From Pseudomonas wenzhouensis (lineage in GTDB: Bacteria; Pseudomonadota; Gammaproteobacteria; Pseudomonadales; Pseudomonadaceae), in the NCBI RefSeq assembly GCF_021029445.1, contig NZ_CP072610.1, positions 2,294,001-2,358,000 of the forward strand: a stretch of DNA of 64,000 nucleotides. Reading direction: 5' to 3'. The notes beneath the pieces were generated by a model. The model made no database searches, was not told the origin of the DNA, and worked only from the letters and a program-made list of their open reading frames with translations. Made by a program: the position numbers and the translations under genes. Below, piece after piece: positions 1 to 8,054 of the stretch. Position 1 is the first letter of the stretch. Every line of letters starts with the position of its first letter.

Positions 1-21
1 AAACCTGATAAAATCGCCGCC

Positions 22-50
22 AAGTTGCCGACTGAAGTTCACGGCAACTT
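22..50 (+). promoter_or_regulatory. Leader hairpin upstream of the OprF-type porin
   Basis: A perfect 9-bp inverted repeat (AAGTTGCCG / CGGCAACTT) with an 11-nt loop ends 28 nt before the porin start codon. It is not followed by a T-tract, so it is more likely an mRNA leader structure than a terminator. The promoter itself lies outside the window. Confidence 0.4.
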
Positions 51-78
51 ATTAACCACCAAGATGGGGATTTAACGG

Positions 79-1059
79 ATGAAAGTAAAAAACACCTTGG
101 GCGTAGTCATTGGCTCTCTGGTTGCCGCAACCTCCTTTGGCGCGCTGGCGCAAGGTCAAGGCGCTGTCGAGGTGGAAGGCTTCGTCAATCGCTATTTCAC
201 CGACTCGCAGCGTGATTTCGCACACGACGAAGGCAACCTGTTCGGCGGCAGCATCGGTTACTACCTGACCGATGATGTCGAGCTGGCACTGTCCTACGGT
301 GAGTACCACGACCTGCGTGGCGAAGGCTCTCGCGGCAGCAAGGACATCAAAGGCAACCTGACCGACCTGAAGGCCATCTACCACTTCGGTCAGCCGGGTG
401 TTGGTCTGCGTCCGTACGTCTCTGCCGGTTTCGGCCATCAGAGCATCGGCGACGCCAACGGTGGTGGTCGTAACCACTCCACCCTGGCCATCGCTGGCGC
501 TGGTGCCAAGTACTACTTCACCGAAATGTTCTACGCCCGTGCCGGCGTTGACGCGCTGTACAACATCGACCAGGGCGACACCGAGTGGCAAGCCGGCGTC
601 GGTGTCGGTCTGAACTTCGGTGGCGGCAGCAAGCCTGCTCCGGCTCCGGTCGTGGCTGCTGCACCCGAGCCGATGCCCGAGCCTGCTCCGGAGCCGGCTC
701 TGGAAACCGTTCGCGTTGAGCTGGACGTCAAGTTCGACTTCGACAAGGATCGCGTCAAAGAAGAAAGCTACGGTGACATCAAGAACCTGGCTGACTTCAT
801 GAACCAGTACCCGCAGACCACCACCACCGTTGAAGGTCACACCGACTCCGTCGGTTCTGACGCCTACAACCAGGGTCTGTCCGAGCGTCGTGCCAACGCC
901 GTGCGTAACGTGCTGGTCAACCAGTACGGTGTCGATGGCAACCGTGTGACCGCTGTTGGTTACGGCGAAACCCGTCCGGTAGCTGACAACGCCACCGACT
1001 CCGGTCGCGCCATCAACCGTCGCGTTGAAGCTGAAGTAGAAGCCCAGATCCAGCAGTAA
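79..1059 (+). CDS. oprF: OprF/OmpA-family major outer membrane porin
   Basis: A 326-residue outer membrane protein, expected to act as a nonspecific porin and to tether the outer membrane to peptidoglycan. Residues 1-24 form a signal peptide ending in GALA before Q. Residues about 28-185 are an eight-strand OmpA-like barrel. Then comes a Pro/Ala/Glu-rich hinge (about 188-215) and a C-terminal OmpA peptidoglycan-binding domain with the EGHTDSVG and LSERRA signatures that bind diaminopimelate. The length fits Pseudomonas OprF (about 325-350). The hinge has no cysteines, unlike P. aeruginosa OprF, which carries disulfides there. It is monocistronic and followed at once by a strong terminator. 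A leader hairpin lies just upstream; other promoter elements are beyond the window. Confidence 0.93.
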   Translation: MKVKNTLGVVIGSLVAATSFGALAQGQGAVEVEGFVNRYFTDSQRDFAHDEGNLFGGSIGYYLTDDVELALSYGEYHDLRGEGSRGSKDIKGNLTDLKAIYHFGQPGVGLRPYVSAGFGHQSIGDANGGGRNHSTLAIAGAGAKYYFTEMFYARAGVDALYNIDQGDTEWQAGVGVGLNFGGGSKPAPAPVVAAAPEPMPEPAPEPALETVRVELDVKFDFDKDRVKEESYGDIKNLADFMNQYPQTTTTVEGHTDSVGSDAYNQGLSERRANAVRNVLVNQYGVDGNRVTAVGYGETRPVADNATDSGRAINRRVEAEVEAQIQQ

Positions 1060-1080
1060 TGCTTCTGGTGCTGTAAACAG

Positions 1081-1109
1081 AAACCCGGCCTCGGCCGGGT
1101 TTCTTTTTT
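1081..1109 (+). terminator. Rho-independent terminator of oprF
   Basis: A perfect 10-bp stem (AAACCCGGCC / GGCCGGGTTT) with a 2-nt spacer is followed by CTTTTTT, 21 nt after the porin stop codon. Confidence 0.9.
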
Positions 1110-1204
1110 CTGGGATAAAAGCACGCAATGGGCAATGCCAGCCCATACCGCATCGTGTTGGAGCTGCGCCTCGCAGCGAATCGCAGGCAATGACTGCGTA
1201 GCGC

Positions 1205-1948
1205 TCAGGCATGCAGACGCTGGGGCATGCTGAGCCAGCTGCTGGCGCGGGCGACTTCGCCGATCACCAGAATGGCCGGGCTCTTCAGGGCGAATGCTGC
1301 CGCGTCATCCTGCATGACCGCGAGGCTGCTGCGGCATTCGCGCTGCTGTGGCAGCGAGGCATTCTCGATCATCGCCACCGGCATTTCGCCACTCATGCCA
1401 CCGGCGAGCAGGCCGTCGCGAATATCCGCCAGTTTGGCGACACCCATATAGACCACCAAGGTTGTGCCGCTCTGCGCCAGTGCCGCCCAGTTCAGGCTGC
1501 TGTCGTCCTGGGTGTGGGCGGTGACCAGGGTCACGCCACGGGCCACGCCGCGCAGTGTCAGGGGGATGCCGCAGTGGGTGGCACCAGCCAGCCCGGCAGT
1601 GATGCCGTTGACCAGCTCCACCTCGATGCCATGCTCGTTGAGCCAGTCGGCTTCCTCGCTGCCACGCCCGAAGATGCATGGGTCGCCGCCTTTCAGGCGC
1701 ACCACGCACTTGCCCTGCCGTGCGTAGCGCAGCATCAGGCGATGTATGAAGGCCTGCGGTGTAGAGCGACAACCGCCGCGCTTGCCCACCGAGACGATGC
1801 GTGCGCCGGGGCAGTGCTCCAGTACGGCCGGGTTGACCAGATCGTCGATCATCACCACATCGGCCTGATTCAGCGCCTTGACCGCCTTGAGAGTCAGCAG
1901 CTCGGGATCACCAGGGCCAGCACCGACCAGCCAGACTTTTGCGCTCAT
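1205..1948 (-). CDS. cobA: Uroporphyrinogen-III C-methyltransferase (SUMT)
   Basis: A 247-residue SAM-dependent methyltransferase that methylates uroporphyrinogen III at C2 and C7 to precorrin-2, the branch point to siroheme and cobalamin. Visible signatures are the N-terminal VWLVGAGPGDPELLT loop, VVRLKGGDPCIFGRG, and GIPLTLRG near the centre, all typical of the CysG-A/CobA family. The ATG at 1946-1948 is chosen because GAGAGGTGGT lies just upstream; an upstream start would add 18 unconserved residues. The gene is last in the minus-strand nitrate/nitrite reductase cluster. That fits a supply role, since NirB needs siroheme. A block of palindromes separates it from nasA, so its expression may be partly uncoupled. 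Confidence 0.93.
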   Translation of the reverse strand: MSAKVWLVGAGPGDPELLTLKAVKALNQADVVMIDDLVNPAVLEHCPGARIVSVGKRGGCRSTPQAFIHRLMLRYARQGKCVVRLKGGDPCIFGRGSEEADWLNEHGIEVELVNGITAGLAGATHCGIPLTLRGVARGVTLVTAHTQDDSSLNWAALAQSGTTLVVYMGVAKLADIRDGLLAGGMSGEMPVAMIENASLPQQRECRSSLAVMQDDAAAFALKSPAILVIGEVARASSWLSMPQRLHA

Positions 1949-1990
1949 GTTCACCACCTCTCTCGTGTCAAGTGCCGGCGTTTGCCGCTG

Positions 1991-2085
1991 GTTCCCACGC
2001 ACCGGCGTGGGAACGGATTCGGGGACGCTCTGCGTCCCATGAGACGCGGAGCGTCTCGGCTACATACCCACGCAGAGCGTGGGTA
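1991..2085. repeat. Cluster of four palindromic hairpins (REP-like intergenic element)
   Basis: Four small inverted repeats sit in tandem: GTTCCCACGC/GCGTGGGAAC (1991-2014), GGGACGC/GCGTCCC (2022-2038), GAGACGC/GCGTCTC (2041-2057) and TACCCACGC/GCGTGGGTA (2065-2085). The stems share a core around CCCACGC/GCGTGGG or GACGC/GCGTC. This is typical of repetitive extragenic palindromes in Pseudomonas and may act as an mRNA stabiliser or attenuator between nasA and cobA. Confidence 0.75.
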
Positions 2086-2126
2086 CGATCAATATCTGGG
2101 GTTGGTGCGCACAGCGCACGCTAGGG

Positions 2127-2608
2127 TTATGCAGTCACTAGCACCGGCTGTTGCGCCAGCAGGCGTTTGATTTCGGGTACGCAGGAGCCACAACTGGTGC
2201 CGCACTTGAGTTCCTGCTTGAGGCCATCCAGATCCAGGCCGCGGGCAATGCCGGCACACACCGCGCCTTCGCTGACGTTCAGGCAGTTGCACAGGGTCTT
2301 GCCGCGCGTGTTGGCGGCAGCATTGCCTGGCGGTGCGGAGACCGGGGCGAGCAGCCAGCGGCGCAGGTCGGCGTCGGTCTGGCCGTCCAGCCACAGGCTT
2401 CTGAGCCATTCGCTGGCGGCGGTTTCGCCGGCCAGGCGGATACTGACGATGCGGCCGTCCTCGATACGCACGCGCTTGCCTACTGCGCGGCGCGGGTCGT
2501 CATAGGCCAGCACTGGACCCTGGTTCAGGCGCAGCAGGCGGTCGATCTGCGCCAGCAGCTCGGGGTGCGGCGCCACGGCGCTGCCGGCGCGGATCAGCAG
2601 GGCGGGCG
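2127..2608 (-). pseudogene. nasA: Assimilatory nitrate reductase, detached C-terminal [2Fe-2S] (BFD-like) part
   Basis: This frame holds about 160 residues that belong to the C-terminus of the preceding nitrate reductase. The reading frame is open from about 2609, reads APALLIRAGSAV and then continues to a BFD-like cluster domain with CNC, CGTSCGSC motifs near its end. NasA proteins of this type carry exactly such a C-terminal [2Fe-2S] domain that relays electrons. A GTG at 2574-2576 could start a separate 149-residue product, but no convincing ribosome binding site precedes it. A single missing base near 2607-2611 would rejoin it to the N-terminal part, giving about 905 residues, which is my recollection of the usual length in the genus. 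Either a real mutation or a sequencing error. Confidence 0.8.
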
Positions 2609-4843
2609 CTCGCGACCGGTGGGGGTGAGGCTGGCGTAGGCGAACTCCTCGAACAGCGGGCGCAGCGCCTCGAAGCGGCTCTGCACCTCGCCCTCGACCA
2701 GGGCGAACAGCTGCCAGGGCAGCTCGACCTTGTCCACCTCGACGCCGGCATGCTTGAGCTCCGGTTGCTTGGAAAGCGGATCGAAGGCCGGTTGGGTCAG
2801 CACGTTGGTGCCCAGGCCCTTGAGGAAGCGGTCGCCCCAGTGCATCGGCAGCCAGGCCTGGCCTGGGCGCACCGACTCATCGGCCTGTACCGGCAGGATC
2901 AGGCTGCCGCGACGGCTGCGCAGCCTGACCAGATCGCCGTCCCGCAGGCGGCGGCGACGCAGCGCGTCCGGGTGCAGGCCGAGCACCGCTGCCTCGACAT
3001 TGCCGAACAGGCGCGCGGCGGTGCCGGTGCGGCTCATGCCATGCCACTGGTCGCGCAGACGGCCGGTGTTGAGGGTGAGCGAATAGCGCGCCTCGCGCTT
3101 TTCCTTCGGCGCACGATACGGGTCGGCATGGAATTGCGCTCGCCCGCTGGCGGTGGGGAAGCGGCCGTCGGCGTAGAGCCGCGCGGTACCCTGGCGCGCG
3201 CCAGGCGCAAACGGCCATTGTTGGGGACCTTGGTTATCCAGCAGCGCGTAGCTCAGCCCCGAGAGGTCGAGGTCGCGCTGGGCGGTCAGGTGCTTGTATT
3301 CCTCGAACAGCGCTTCGCTGTTGGCGAAATCGAACAGGCTGGGCAGGCCGGGGCGGAGCAGAGTTTCCAGGCGACGGGCGAAGTCGCAGGTGATCGACCA
3401 ATCGGGCCGCGCCTCTGCGGGCGCTGGCACGGCACGGCGTACATGGCTGACGCGGCGCTCGGAGTTGGTCACCGTGCCTTCCTTCTCGCCCCAGCTGGCG
3501 GCCGGCAGCAGCAGGTCGGCGTAGCGGCAGGTCTCGGTGGTGAAGAAGGCTTCCTGCACCACGACGAAGGGGCAGGCGGCCAGGGCCTCGTGCACCTTGC
3601 TCTGGTTGGGCAGCGACTGCGCCGGGTTGGTGCAGGCGATCCACAGCGCCTTGATGCGCCCGTCGTGCACCGCATCGAACAGCTCGATGGCGGACAGGCC
3701 GGGCGTCTCCGGCAGGGCGTCGACGCCCCAGTAGGCGGCGACTTCGGCGCGGTGTTGGGCGTTGCCGGCCTCGCGGTGACCCGGCAGCAGGTTGCTCAGG
3801 CTGCCGGTCTCGCGACCGCCCATGGCATTGGGCTGGCCGGTCAGCGAGAAGGGGCCGGCGCCGGGCTTGCCGATCTGCCCGGTGGCCAGGTGCAGGTTGA
3901 TCAGCGCGCTGTTCTTCGCACTGCCGGCGCTGGACTGGTTCAGCCCCATGCACCACAGCGAAAGGAAGGAGGGCGCACGGCCGATCAACTCGGCGCAGCG
4001 CTGCAGGGCGTCCAGGCTGATGCCGCAGATATCGGCGGTGGCCGCCGGACTATAGTCGCGCACCAGGTTCTTCAGCGCCTCGAAGCCTTCGGTGTGGGCG
4101 TCGATATAGGCGCGGTCCATCCAGCCCTCCCACAGCAGGAGATGCAGGATGCCGTGAAACAGCGCGACGTCGGTGCCGGGCAGGATCGCCAGGTGCAGGT
4201 CGGCCAGCTCGCAGGTGTCGGTGCGCCGCGGGTCGACGACGATCACCTTCATCTCTGGGCGGCGCGCCTTGGCTTCTTCCAGACGGCGAAACAGCACCGG
4301 GTGGGCATAGGCCATGTTGGAGCCGGCGATCAGCAGGCAGTCGCTCTGCTCGATGTCCTCGTAATTGCAGGGCGGGGCGTCGGCGCCGAGGCTGCGCTTG
4401 TAACCGACCACGGCGCTGGACATGCACAGCCGCGAGTTGGAGTCGATGTTATGAGTGCCGACCAGGGCGCGGGCCAGCTTGTTGAAGGCGTAGTAGTCCT
4501 CGGTCAGCAACTGACCGGAGATATAGAAGGCCACGCTGTCCGGGCCATGTTCGCGGATGGTCTCGGCGAACACCGCCGCGGCGTGGTCCAGGGCGCTGTC
4601 CCAGTCGGTGCGCGAACGGGCCAGGCCCTTGCCCAGACGCAGCTCGGGGTAGAGGGCACGGGCGTCGAGGTCGCCGGTCAGGTGCAGTGTCGAGCCCTTG
4701 CTGCACAGTTTGCCGAAGTTGGCCGGGTGGCTGGGGTCGCCGGCGACGCCGAGGATCTGCTCGCCGTCGTGCTCGATCAGCACGCCGCAGCCCACGCCGC
4801 AGTAGCAGCAGGTGGAGGCGGTGACTTGAGTGGGGCTGGCCAT
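2594..4843 (-). CDS. nasA: Assimilatory nitrate reductase catalytic subunit (frameshifted, lacks C-terminal domain)
   Basis: A molybdopterin-dependent enzyme that reduces nitrate to nitrite in the cytoplasm. The 749-residue frame has the N-terminal [4Fe-4S] site (C12, C15, C19, C47), the molybdopterin oxidoreductase core, and the C-terminal molybdopterin dinucleotide-binding domain ending near residue 720. It stops at GRERPPC, whereas the family continues into a BFD-like [2Fe-2S] domain found in the next frame at 2127-2608. The frame is otherwise clean, so a single-base deletion near 2607-2611 is the simplest reading. It lies 83 bp downstream of nirD with a REP hairpin between. Without the C-terminal domain, electron delivery might be impaired; activity is uncertain. 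Confidence 0.88.
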   Translation of the reverse strand: MASPTQVTASTCCYCGVGCGVLIEHDGEQILGVAGDPSHPANFGKLCSKGSTLHLTGDLDARALYPELRLGKGLARSRTDWDSALDHAAAVFAETIREHGPDSVAFYISGQLLTEDYYAFNKLARALVGTHNIDSNSRLCMSSAVVGYKRSLGADAPPCNYEDIEQSDCLLIAGSNMAYAHPVLFRRLEEAKARRPEMKVIVVDPRRTDTCELADLHLAILPGTDVALFHGILHLLLWEGWMDRAYIDAHTEGFEALKNLVRDYSPAATADICGISLDALQRCAELIGRAPSFLSLWCMGLNQSSAGSAKNSALINLHLATGQIGKPGAGPFSLTGQPNAMGGRETGSLSNLLPGHREAGNAQHRAEVAAYWGVDALPETPGLSAIELFDAVHDGRIKALWIACTNPAQSLPNQSKVHEALAACPFVVVQEAFFTTETCRYADLLLPAASWGEKEGTVTNSERRVSHVRRAVPAPAEARPDWSITCDFARRLETLLRPGLPSLFDFANSEALFEEYKHLTAQRDLDLSGLSYALLDNQGPQQWPFAPGARQGTARLYADGRFPTASGRAQFHADPYRAPKEKREARYSLTLNTGRLRDQWHGMSRTGTAARLFGNVEAAVLGLHPDALRRRRLRDGDLVRLRSRRGSLILPVQADESVRPGQAWLPMHWGDRFLKGLGTNVLTQPAFDPLSKQPELKHAGVEVDKVELPWQLFALVEGEVQSRFEALRPLFEEFAYASLTPTGRERPPC

Positions 4844-4875
4844 GTTCGGAGCTCCTGAGGCGCGGGGAAGTTCTG

Positions 4876-4922
4876 GTGGGAGGGGCTTCAGCCGCGACCG
4901 TCGCCGCTGAAGTGCCTCCCAC
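4876..4922. repeat. REP-like palindrome between nirD and nasA
   Basis: A long imperfect inverted repeat: GTGGGAGG (4876-4883) pairs with CCTCCCAC (4915-4922), then TTCAGC with GCTGAA, then an inner GCGAC/GTCGC. This resembles the GTGGGAG-type REPs common in Pseudomonas. Being inside a single operon, it may set the nirBD to nasA mRNA ratio. Confidence 0.7.
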
Positions 4923-4926
4923 AGGG

Positions 4927-5244
4927 CTAGCTGCCGTGAGCGAATGCCAGCAGCACGCGGCCGTTCTCGACCCGGGCGTGGTGCCGGTGAGCGCAGCCCA
5001 CATCCGGCGCCACGGCCTCGCCGGACTCCAGCTCGATCTGCCAGTTGTGCAGCGGACAGGCCACCCGCTTGCCGAAGATCAGGCCCTGGGACAGCGGGCC
5101 ACCCTTGTGCGGGCAGCGATCATCTAGGGCGAAGACCTCATCGTTGCTGGTGCGGAAGATGGCGATATCGCCTTTCGGCCCGGCAACAATGCGCGAGCCC
5201 AGCACGTTGATTTCTTCCAGGGCGCAGATATCCAGCCAGTTCAT
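4927..5244 (-). CDS. nirD: Nitrite reductase [NAD(P)H] small subunit
   Basis: A 105-residue Rieske-like small subunit of cytoplasmic assimilatory nitrite reductase. The Rieske-type signature is complete: CPHKGG with two ligands and CPLHNW with the other two, so unlike E. coli NirD it may keep a [2Fe-2S] cluster. The ATG overlaps the nirB stop codon (ATGA at 5241-5244), which indicates translational coupling. It works with NirB to reduce nitrite to ammonium. Confidence 0.95.
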   Translation of the reverse strand: MNWLDICALEEINVLGSRIVAGPKGDIAIFRTSNDEVFALDDRCPHKGGPLSQGLIFGKRVACPLHNWQIELESGEAVAPDVGCAHRHHARVENGRVLLAFAHGS

Positions 5245-7697
5245 ACGGTGGCCTCCTCAAGTTGCACGACCTTGATCGGTTCGAATTCTTTCTTCAGCAG
5301 CGGCTGTTCGATGCGTTCCTTCCACGGGTCCTGCTCGAACGACAGGGCAAATTGCAGGCGCGCGGCCAGGGCCTTGCGGTTGGCTTCGTCTTCCAGAACC
5401 GCCTTCTTGATGTGCTCCATGCCGACGCGCTGCAGGTAGTGCACGGTGCGCTCCAGATAGAAGGCCTCCTCGCGGTACATCTGGAGGAAGGCGGCGTTGT
5501 ACTCGCGCACTTCCTCGGCGGTTTTCACCTTGACGAAGAACTCGGCCACCTCGGTCTTGATCCCGCCGTTACCGCCGATATACATCTCGAAACCCGAGTC
5601 CACACCGATGATGCCGACGTCCTTGATGCCGGCCTCGGCGCAGTTGCGCGGGCAACCGGAGACCGCCAGCTTGACCTTGTGCGGCGACCACATATTGAAC
5701 AGGTCATGTTCCAGATCGATGCCCAGCTGGGTGGAGTTCTGCGTGCCGAAGCGGCAGAACTCGCTGCCCACGCAGGTTTTTACCGTACGGATGGACTTGC
5801 CGTAGGCGTGGCCCGAAGGCATATCCAGCTCTTTCCACACCGCCGGCAGGTCTTCCTTCTTGATGCCGAGCAGATCGATACGCTGGCCACCGGTGACCTT
5901 GACCATGGGCACCTTGTACTTGTCCGCCACGTCGGCGATGCGGCGCAGTTCGGAGGGGTTGGTCACGCCGCCCCACATGCGCGGCACCACGGAGTAGGTG
6001 CCGTCCTTCTGGATATTGGCGTGGGCGCGCTCGTTGATCAGGCGCGACTGCGGGTCGTCCTTGGCCTCGCCCGGCCAGGTGGAGATCAGGTAGTAGTTGA
6101 GCGCCGGGCGGCAGGTGGCGCAGCCGTTGGGCGTGCTCCAGTTGAGAAACGCCATGGTCTGCGCCATCGACGTCAGGTGCTGCTCGCGGATGGCCTTGCG
6201 AATCTGCCCGTGGTTGAGATCGCTGCAGCCGCAGATGGCCTTCTCGCTCTTGGGCTTGACGTCCGCCGCGCCGCCGACGGTGCTGATCAGGATCTGCTCC
6301 ACCAGGCCGGCGCAGGAGCCGCAGGAACTGGCGGCCTTGGTGTGCTTCTTCACCTCGTCGACCGAGAACAGCCCGTTCTCCTGGATGGCCCGGACTATGG
6401 TGCCCTTGCACACGCCGTTGCAGCCGCAGATCTCCATGCTGTCGGGCATGTTGGCGGTCTTGTCGGCGCCCTGGTGGCCGACATCGCCGATGGCGCCTTC
6501 GCCGAACATCAGGTGGTCGCGGATCTCGCTGACGTTGTGGTTCTCGCGGATCTGGCGGAAGTACCAGCCGCCGTCGGCGGTGTCGCCGTACAGGCAGGCG
6601 CCGACCAGCACGTCGTCCTTGATCACCAGCTTCTTGTACACGCCGCCGATGGGGTCCGACAGCGTTATCGTTTCCGTTCCCTCGCCGCCCATAAATTCAC
6701 CGGCGGAGAACAGGTCGATACCGGTGACCTTGAGCTTGGTCGAGGTTACCGAGCCCTGATAGCGGGAGAAACCGAGCTGGGCCAGGTGGTTGGCGCAGAC
6801 CTTGGCCTGCTCGAACAGCGGCGCCACCAGGCCGTAGGCGATGCCGCGGTGGCTGGCACACTCGCCGATGGCGTAGATGCGCGGGTCATAGGTCTGCATG
6901 GTGTCGTTGACCAGGATGCCGCGGTTGCAGGCGATGCCGGCGCTCTCGGCCAGCTCGCTGTTGGGGCGAATGCCGGCGGCCATCACCACCAGGTCGGCGG
7001 GAATCACTTCGCCATCCTTGAACTTCACCGCACAGACGCGGCCTTCGCCGTTGTCCAGCAGTTCAGCGGTGTGCTTGGGCAGGAGGAACTTCAGGCCGCG
7101 GTCTTCCAGGGATTTCTGCAGCAAACGGCCTGCGGTGCTATCGAGCTGGCGCTCCAGCAGCCAGTCGCCGATATGCACCACGGTGACGTCCATGCCGCGC
7201 AGCTTGAGGCCGTTGGCCGCTTCCAGGCCGAGCAGGCCGCCGCCGATGACCACTGCGTGCTTATGGGTCTTGGCGGTGTCCATCATCGTCTGGGTGTCGG
7301 CGATGTCGCGATAGCCGATCACCCCGGTCAGGTCCTTGCCCGGGATCGGCAGGATGAAGGGGTTGGAGCCGGTGGCGATGAGCAGGCGGTCGTACTCTGC
7401 CTCGCTGCCGTCGTCGGCGATCACCAAGCGCTTCTTGCGGTCGATCTTGACCACCTTGCGTCCGAGCAGCAGCTTGATGTCGTTTTCCGCGTACCAGTTG
7501 AGATCGTTGAGCACGATCTCCTCGAAGGTCTGTTCGCCGGCCAGTACCGGCGAGAGCAGAATGCGGTTGTAGTTGGGGTGCGGCTCGGCGCCGAACACGG
7601 TGATGTCGTAGAGATCGGGGGCGAGCTTGAGCAGCTCCTCGAGGGTGCGTACACCCGCCATGCCGTTGCCGATCATCACCAGCTTGAGTTTTTGCAT
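5241..7697 (-). CDS. nirB: Nitrite reductase [NAD(P)H] large subunit
   Basis: An 818-residue flavoprotein that reduces nitrite to ammonium with NAD(P)H. In order it has an FAD/NAD(P)H pyridine-nucleotide-disulfide oxidoreductase domain (GNGMAG near the start; GGGLLGLEAANGL near residue 150), two BFD-like [2Fe-2S] motifs (ICGCNGVC...CGSC; ICGCSDLN...CATC), and a ferredoxin-type nitrite/sulfite reductase repeat with siroheme/[4Fe-4S] cysteines CVGSEFC and SGCPRNC. The ATG at 7695-7697 has CAGGAGA at proper distance; an alternative start 17 codons upstream would run into the leader terminator region. First gene of the nirB-nirD-nasA-cobA unit. Its leader carries an ANTAR-type antitermination element. 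Confidence 0.96.
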   Translation of the reverse strand: MQKLKLVMIGNGMAGVRTLEELLKLAPDLYDITVFGAEPHPNYNRILLSPVLAGEQTFEEIVLNDLNWYAENDIKLLLGRKVVKIDRKKRLVIADDGSEAEYDRLLIATGSNPFILPIPGKDLTGVIGYRDIADTQTMMDTAKTHKHAVVIGGGLLGLEAANGLKLRGMDVTVVHIGDWLLERQLDSTAGRLLQKSLEDRGLKFLLPKHTAELLDNGEGRVCAVKFKDGEVIPADLVVMAAGIRPNSELAESAGIACNRGILVNDTMQTYDPRIYAIGECASHRGIAYGLVAPLFEQAKVCANHLAQLGFSRYQGSVTSTKLKVTGIDLFSAGEFMGGEGTETITLSDPIGGVYKKLVIKDDVLVGACLYGDTADGGWYFRQIRENHNVSEIRDHLMFGEGAIGDVGHQGADKTANMPDSMEICGCNGVCKGTIVRAIQENGLFSVDEVKKHTKAASSCGSCAGLVEQILISTVGGAADVKPKSEKAICGCSDLNHGQIRKAIREQHLTSMAQTMAFLNWSTPNGCATCRPALNYYLISTWPGEAKDDPQSRLINERAHANIQKDGTYSVVPRMWGGVTNPSELRRIADVADKYKVPMVKVTGGQRIDLLGIKKEDLPAVWKELDMPSGHAYGKSIRTVKTCVGSEFCRFGTQNSTQLGIDLEHDLFNMWSPHKVKLAVSGCPRNCAEAGIKDVGIIGVDSGFEMYIGGNGGIKTEVAEFFVKVKTAEEVREYNAAFLQMYREEAFYLERTVHYLQRVGMEHIKKAVLEDEANRKALAARLQFALSFEQDPWKERIEQPLLKKEFEPIKVVQLEEATV

Positions 7698-7798
7698 GCC
7701 GGCCATCTCCTGAAGAAAAATCACGGTCGAAAAAATTGTCGGGAGCAATTTTTAACGTTGCTCCGCGACGGCTCGAAGAGTGGCCGCCAGGGATGGCA

Positions 7799-7852
7799 GG
7801 CCATAAAAAAACAAAAAAGGCGTCCCGCTAGTCACCTAGCGAGGACGCCTTT
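7799..7852 (-). terminator. Leader terminator (attenuator) of the nirB operon
   Basis: On the minus strand GGCGTCCTCGCTAG (from about 7849) pairs with CTAGCGGGACGCC with one bulge, loop GTGA, followed by TTTTTTG and then TTTTTTT. It lies about 110 nt before nirB, inside the untranslated leader. With the two upstream ANTAR stem-loops it forms a conditional terminator. Confidence 0.85.
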
Positions 7853-7860
7853 GTCCAGGT

Positions 7861-7904
7861 CCCGTTCTATCGGGAAGTGCAGCCTTCGTCGTTGAAGGTC
7901 GCAC
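7861..7904 (-). promoter_or_regulatory. ANTAR (NasT) RNA element, nirB leader: stem-loops P1 and P2
   Basis: P1 is CCTTC-AACGAC-GAAGG (7883-7898), extended by an outer GTGC/GCAC pair to 7877-7904. P2 is CCCG-ATAGAA-CGGG (7861-7874). Both loops are hexanucleotides with A at position 1 and G at position 4, the signature recognised by ANTAR antiterminators such as NasT and EutV. The terminator begins about 9 nt after P2. Matching elements precede narK and nrtA in this window. Confidence 0.85.
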
Positions 7905-7930
7905 TTTATGTGGTTTGTGGTAGTTTTGAA

Positions 7931-7946
7931 TGCAGCCCTTGTGGCA
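7931..7946 (-). promoter_or_regulatory. Sigma-54-type promoter of nirB with degenerate -24 box
   Basis: The minus strand reads TGCCACAAGGGCTGCA, against the consensus TGGCACG-N4-TTGCW. The -12 GC and the spacing are right, but the -24 GG is GC. Its place 27 nt before P1 matches the clear sigma-54 promoters of narK and nrtA, so I think this is the promoter, perhaps weakened. Confidence 0.45.
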
Positions 7947-8010
7947 ACTCGATCAAATCACGGTTTTTCAGGCTTTTCAGTCACTTGGGTGAAGCTGGTG
8001 AGTGGGTTTG

Positions 8011-8047
8011 TGCACCGTTGAGAGGCGCTTTGCGCTGCTTTGGTGCG
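8011..8047 (-). promoter_or_regulatory. Candidate tandem NtrC-binding sites for nirB
   Basis: TGCGCTGCTTTGGTGCG (8031-8047) matches 15 of 17 positions of the NtrC consensus TGCACY-N4-TGGTGCA. A second, half-conserved site starting TGCACC lies at 8011-8027, two helical turns away. They are about 100 bp upstream of the -24 element, a usual enhancer distance, and just past the kinase stop codon. Confidence 0.45.
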
Positions 8048-8054
8048 GGATGGG

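Noticed and set aside
2127..2576. An independent BFD-like ferredoxin gene
   Set aside because: The frame is open upstream of its GTG and continues the nitrate reductase sequence naturally; no ribosome site; nasA proteins carry this domain as a C-terminal part.
2750..4858. A long open frame on the plus strand opposite nasA; similar ones lie opposite nirB (5262-7895) and metH (50954-54280)
   Set aside because: They mirror the third-position GC bias of the real genes, have no recognisable domains and Gly/Ala/Val/Gln-rich compositions, while the minus-strand genes have full motifs.
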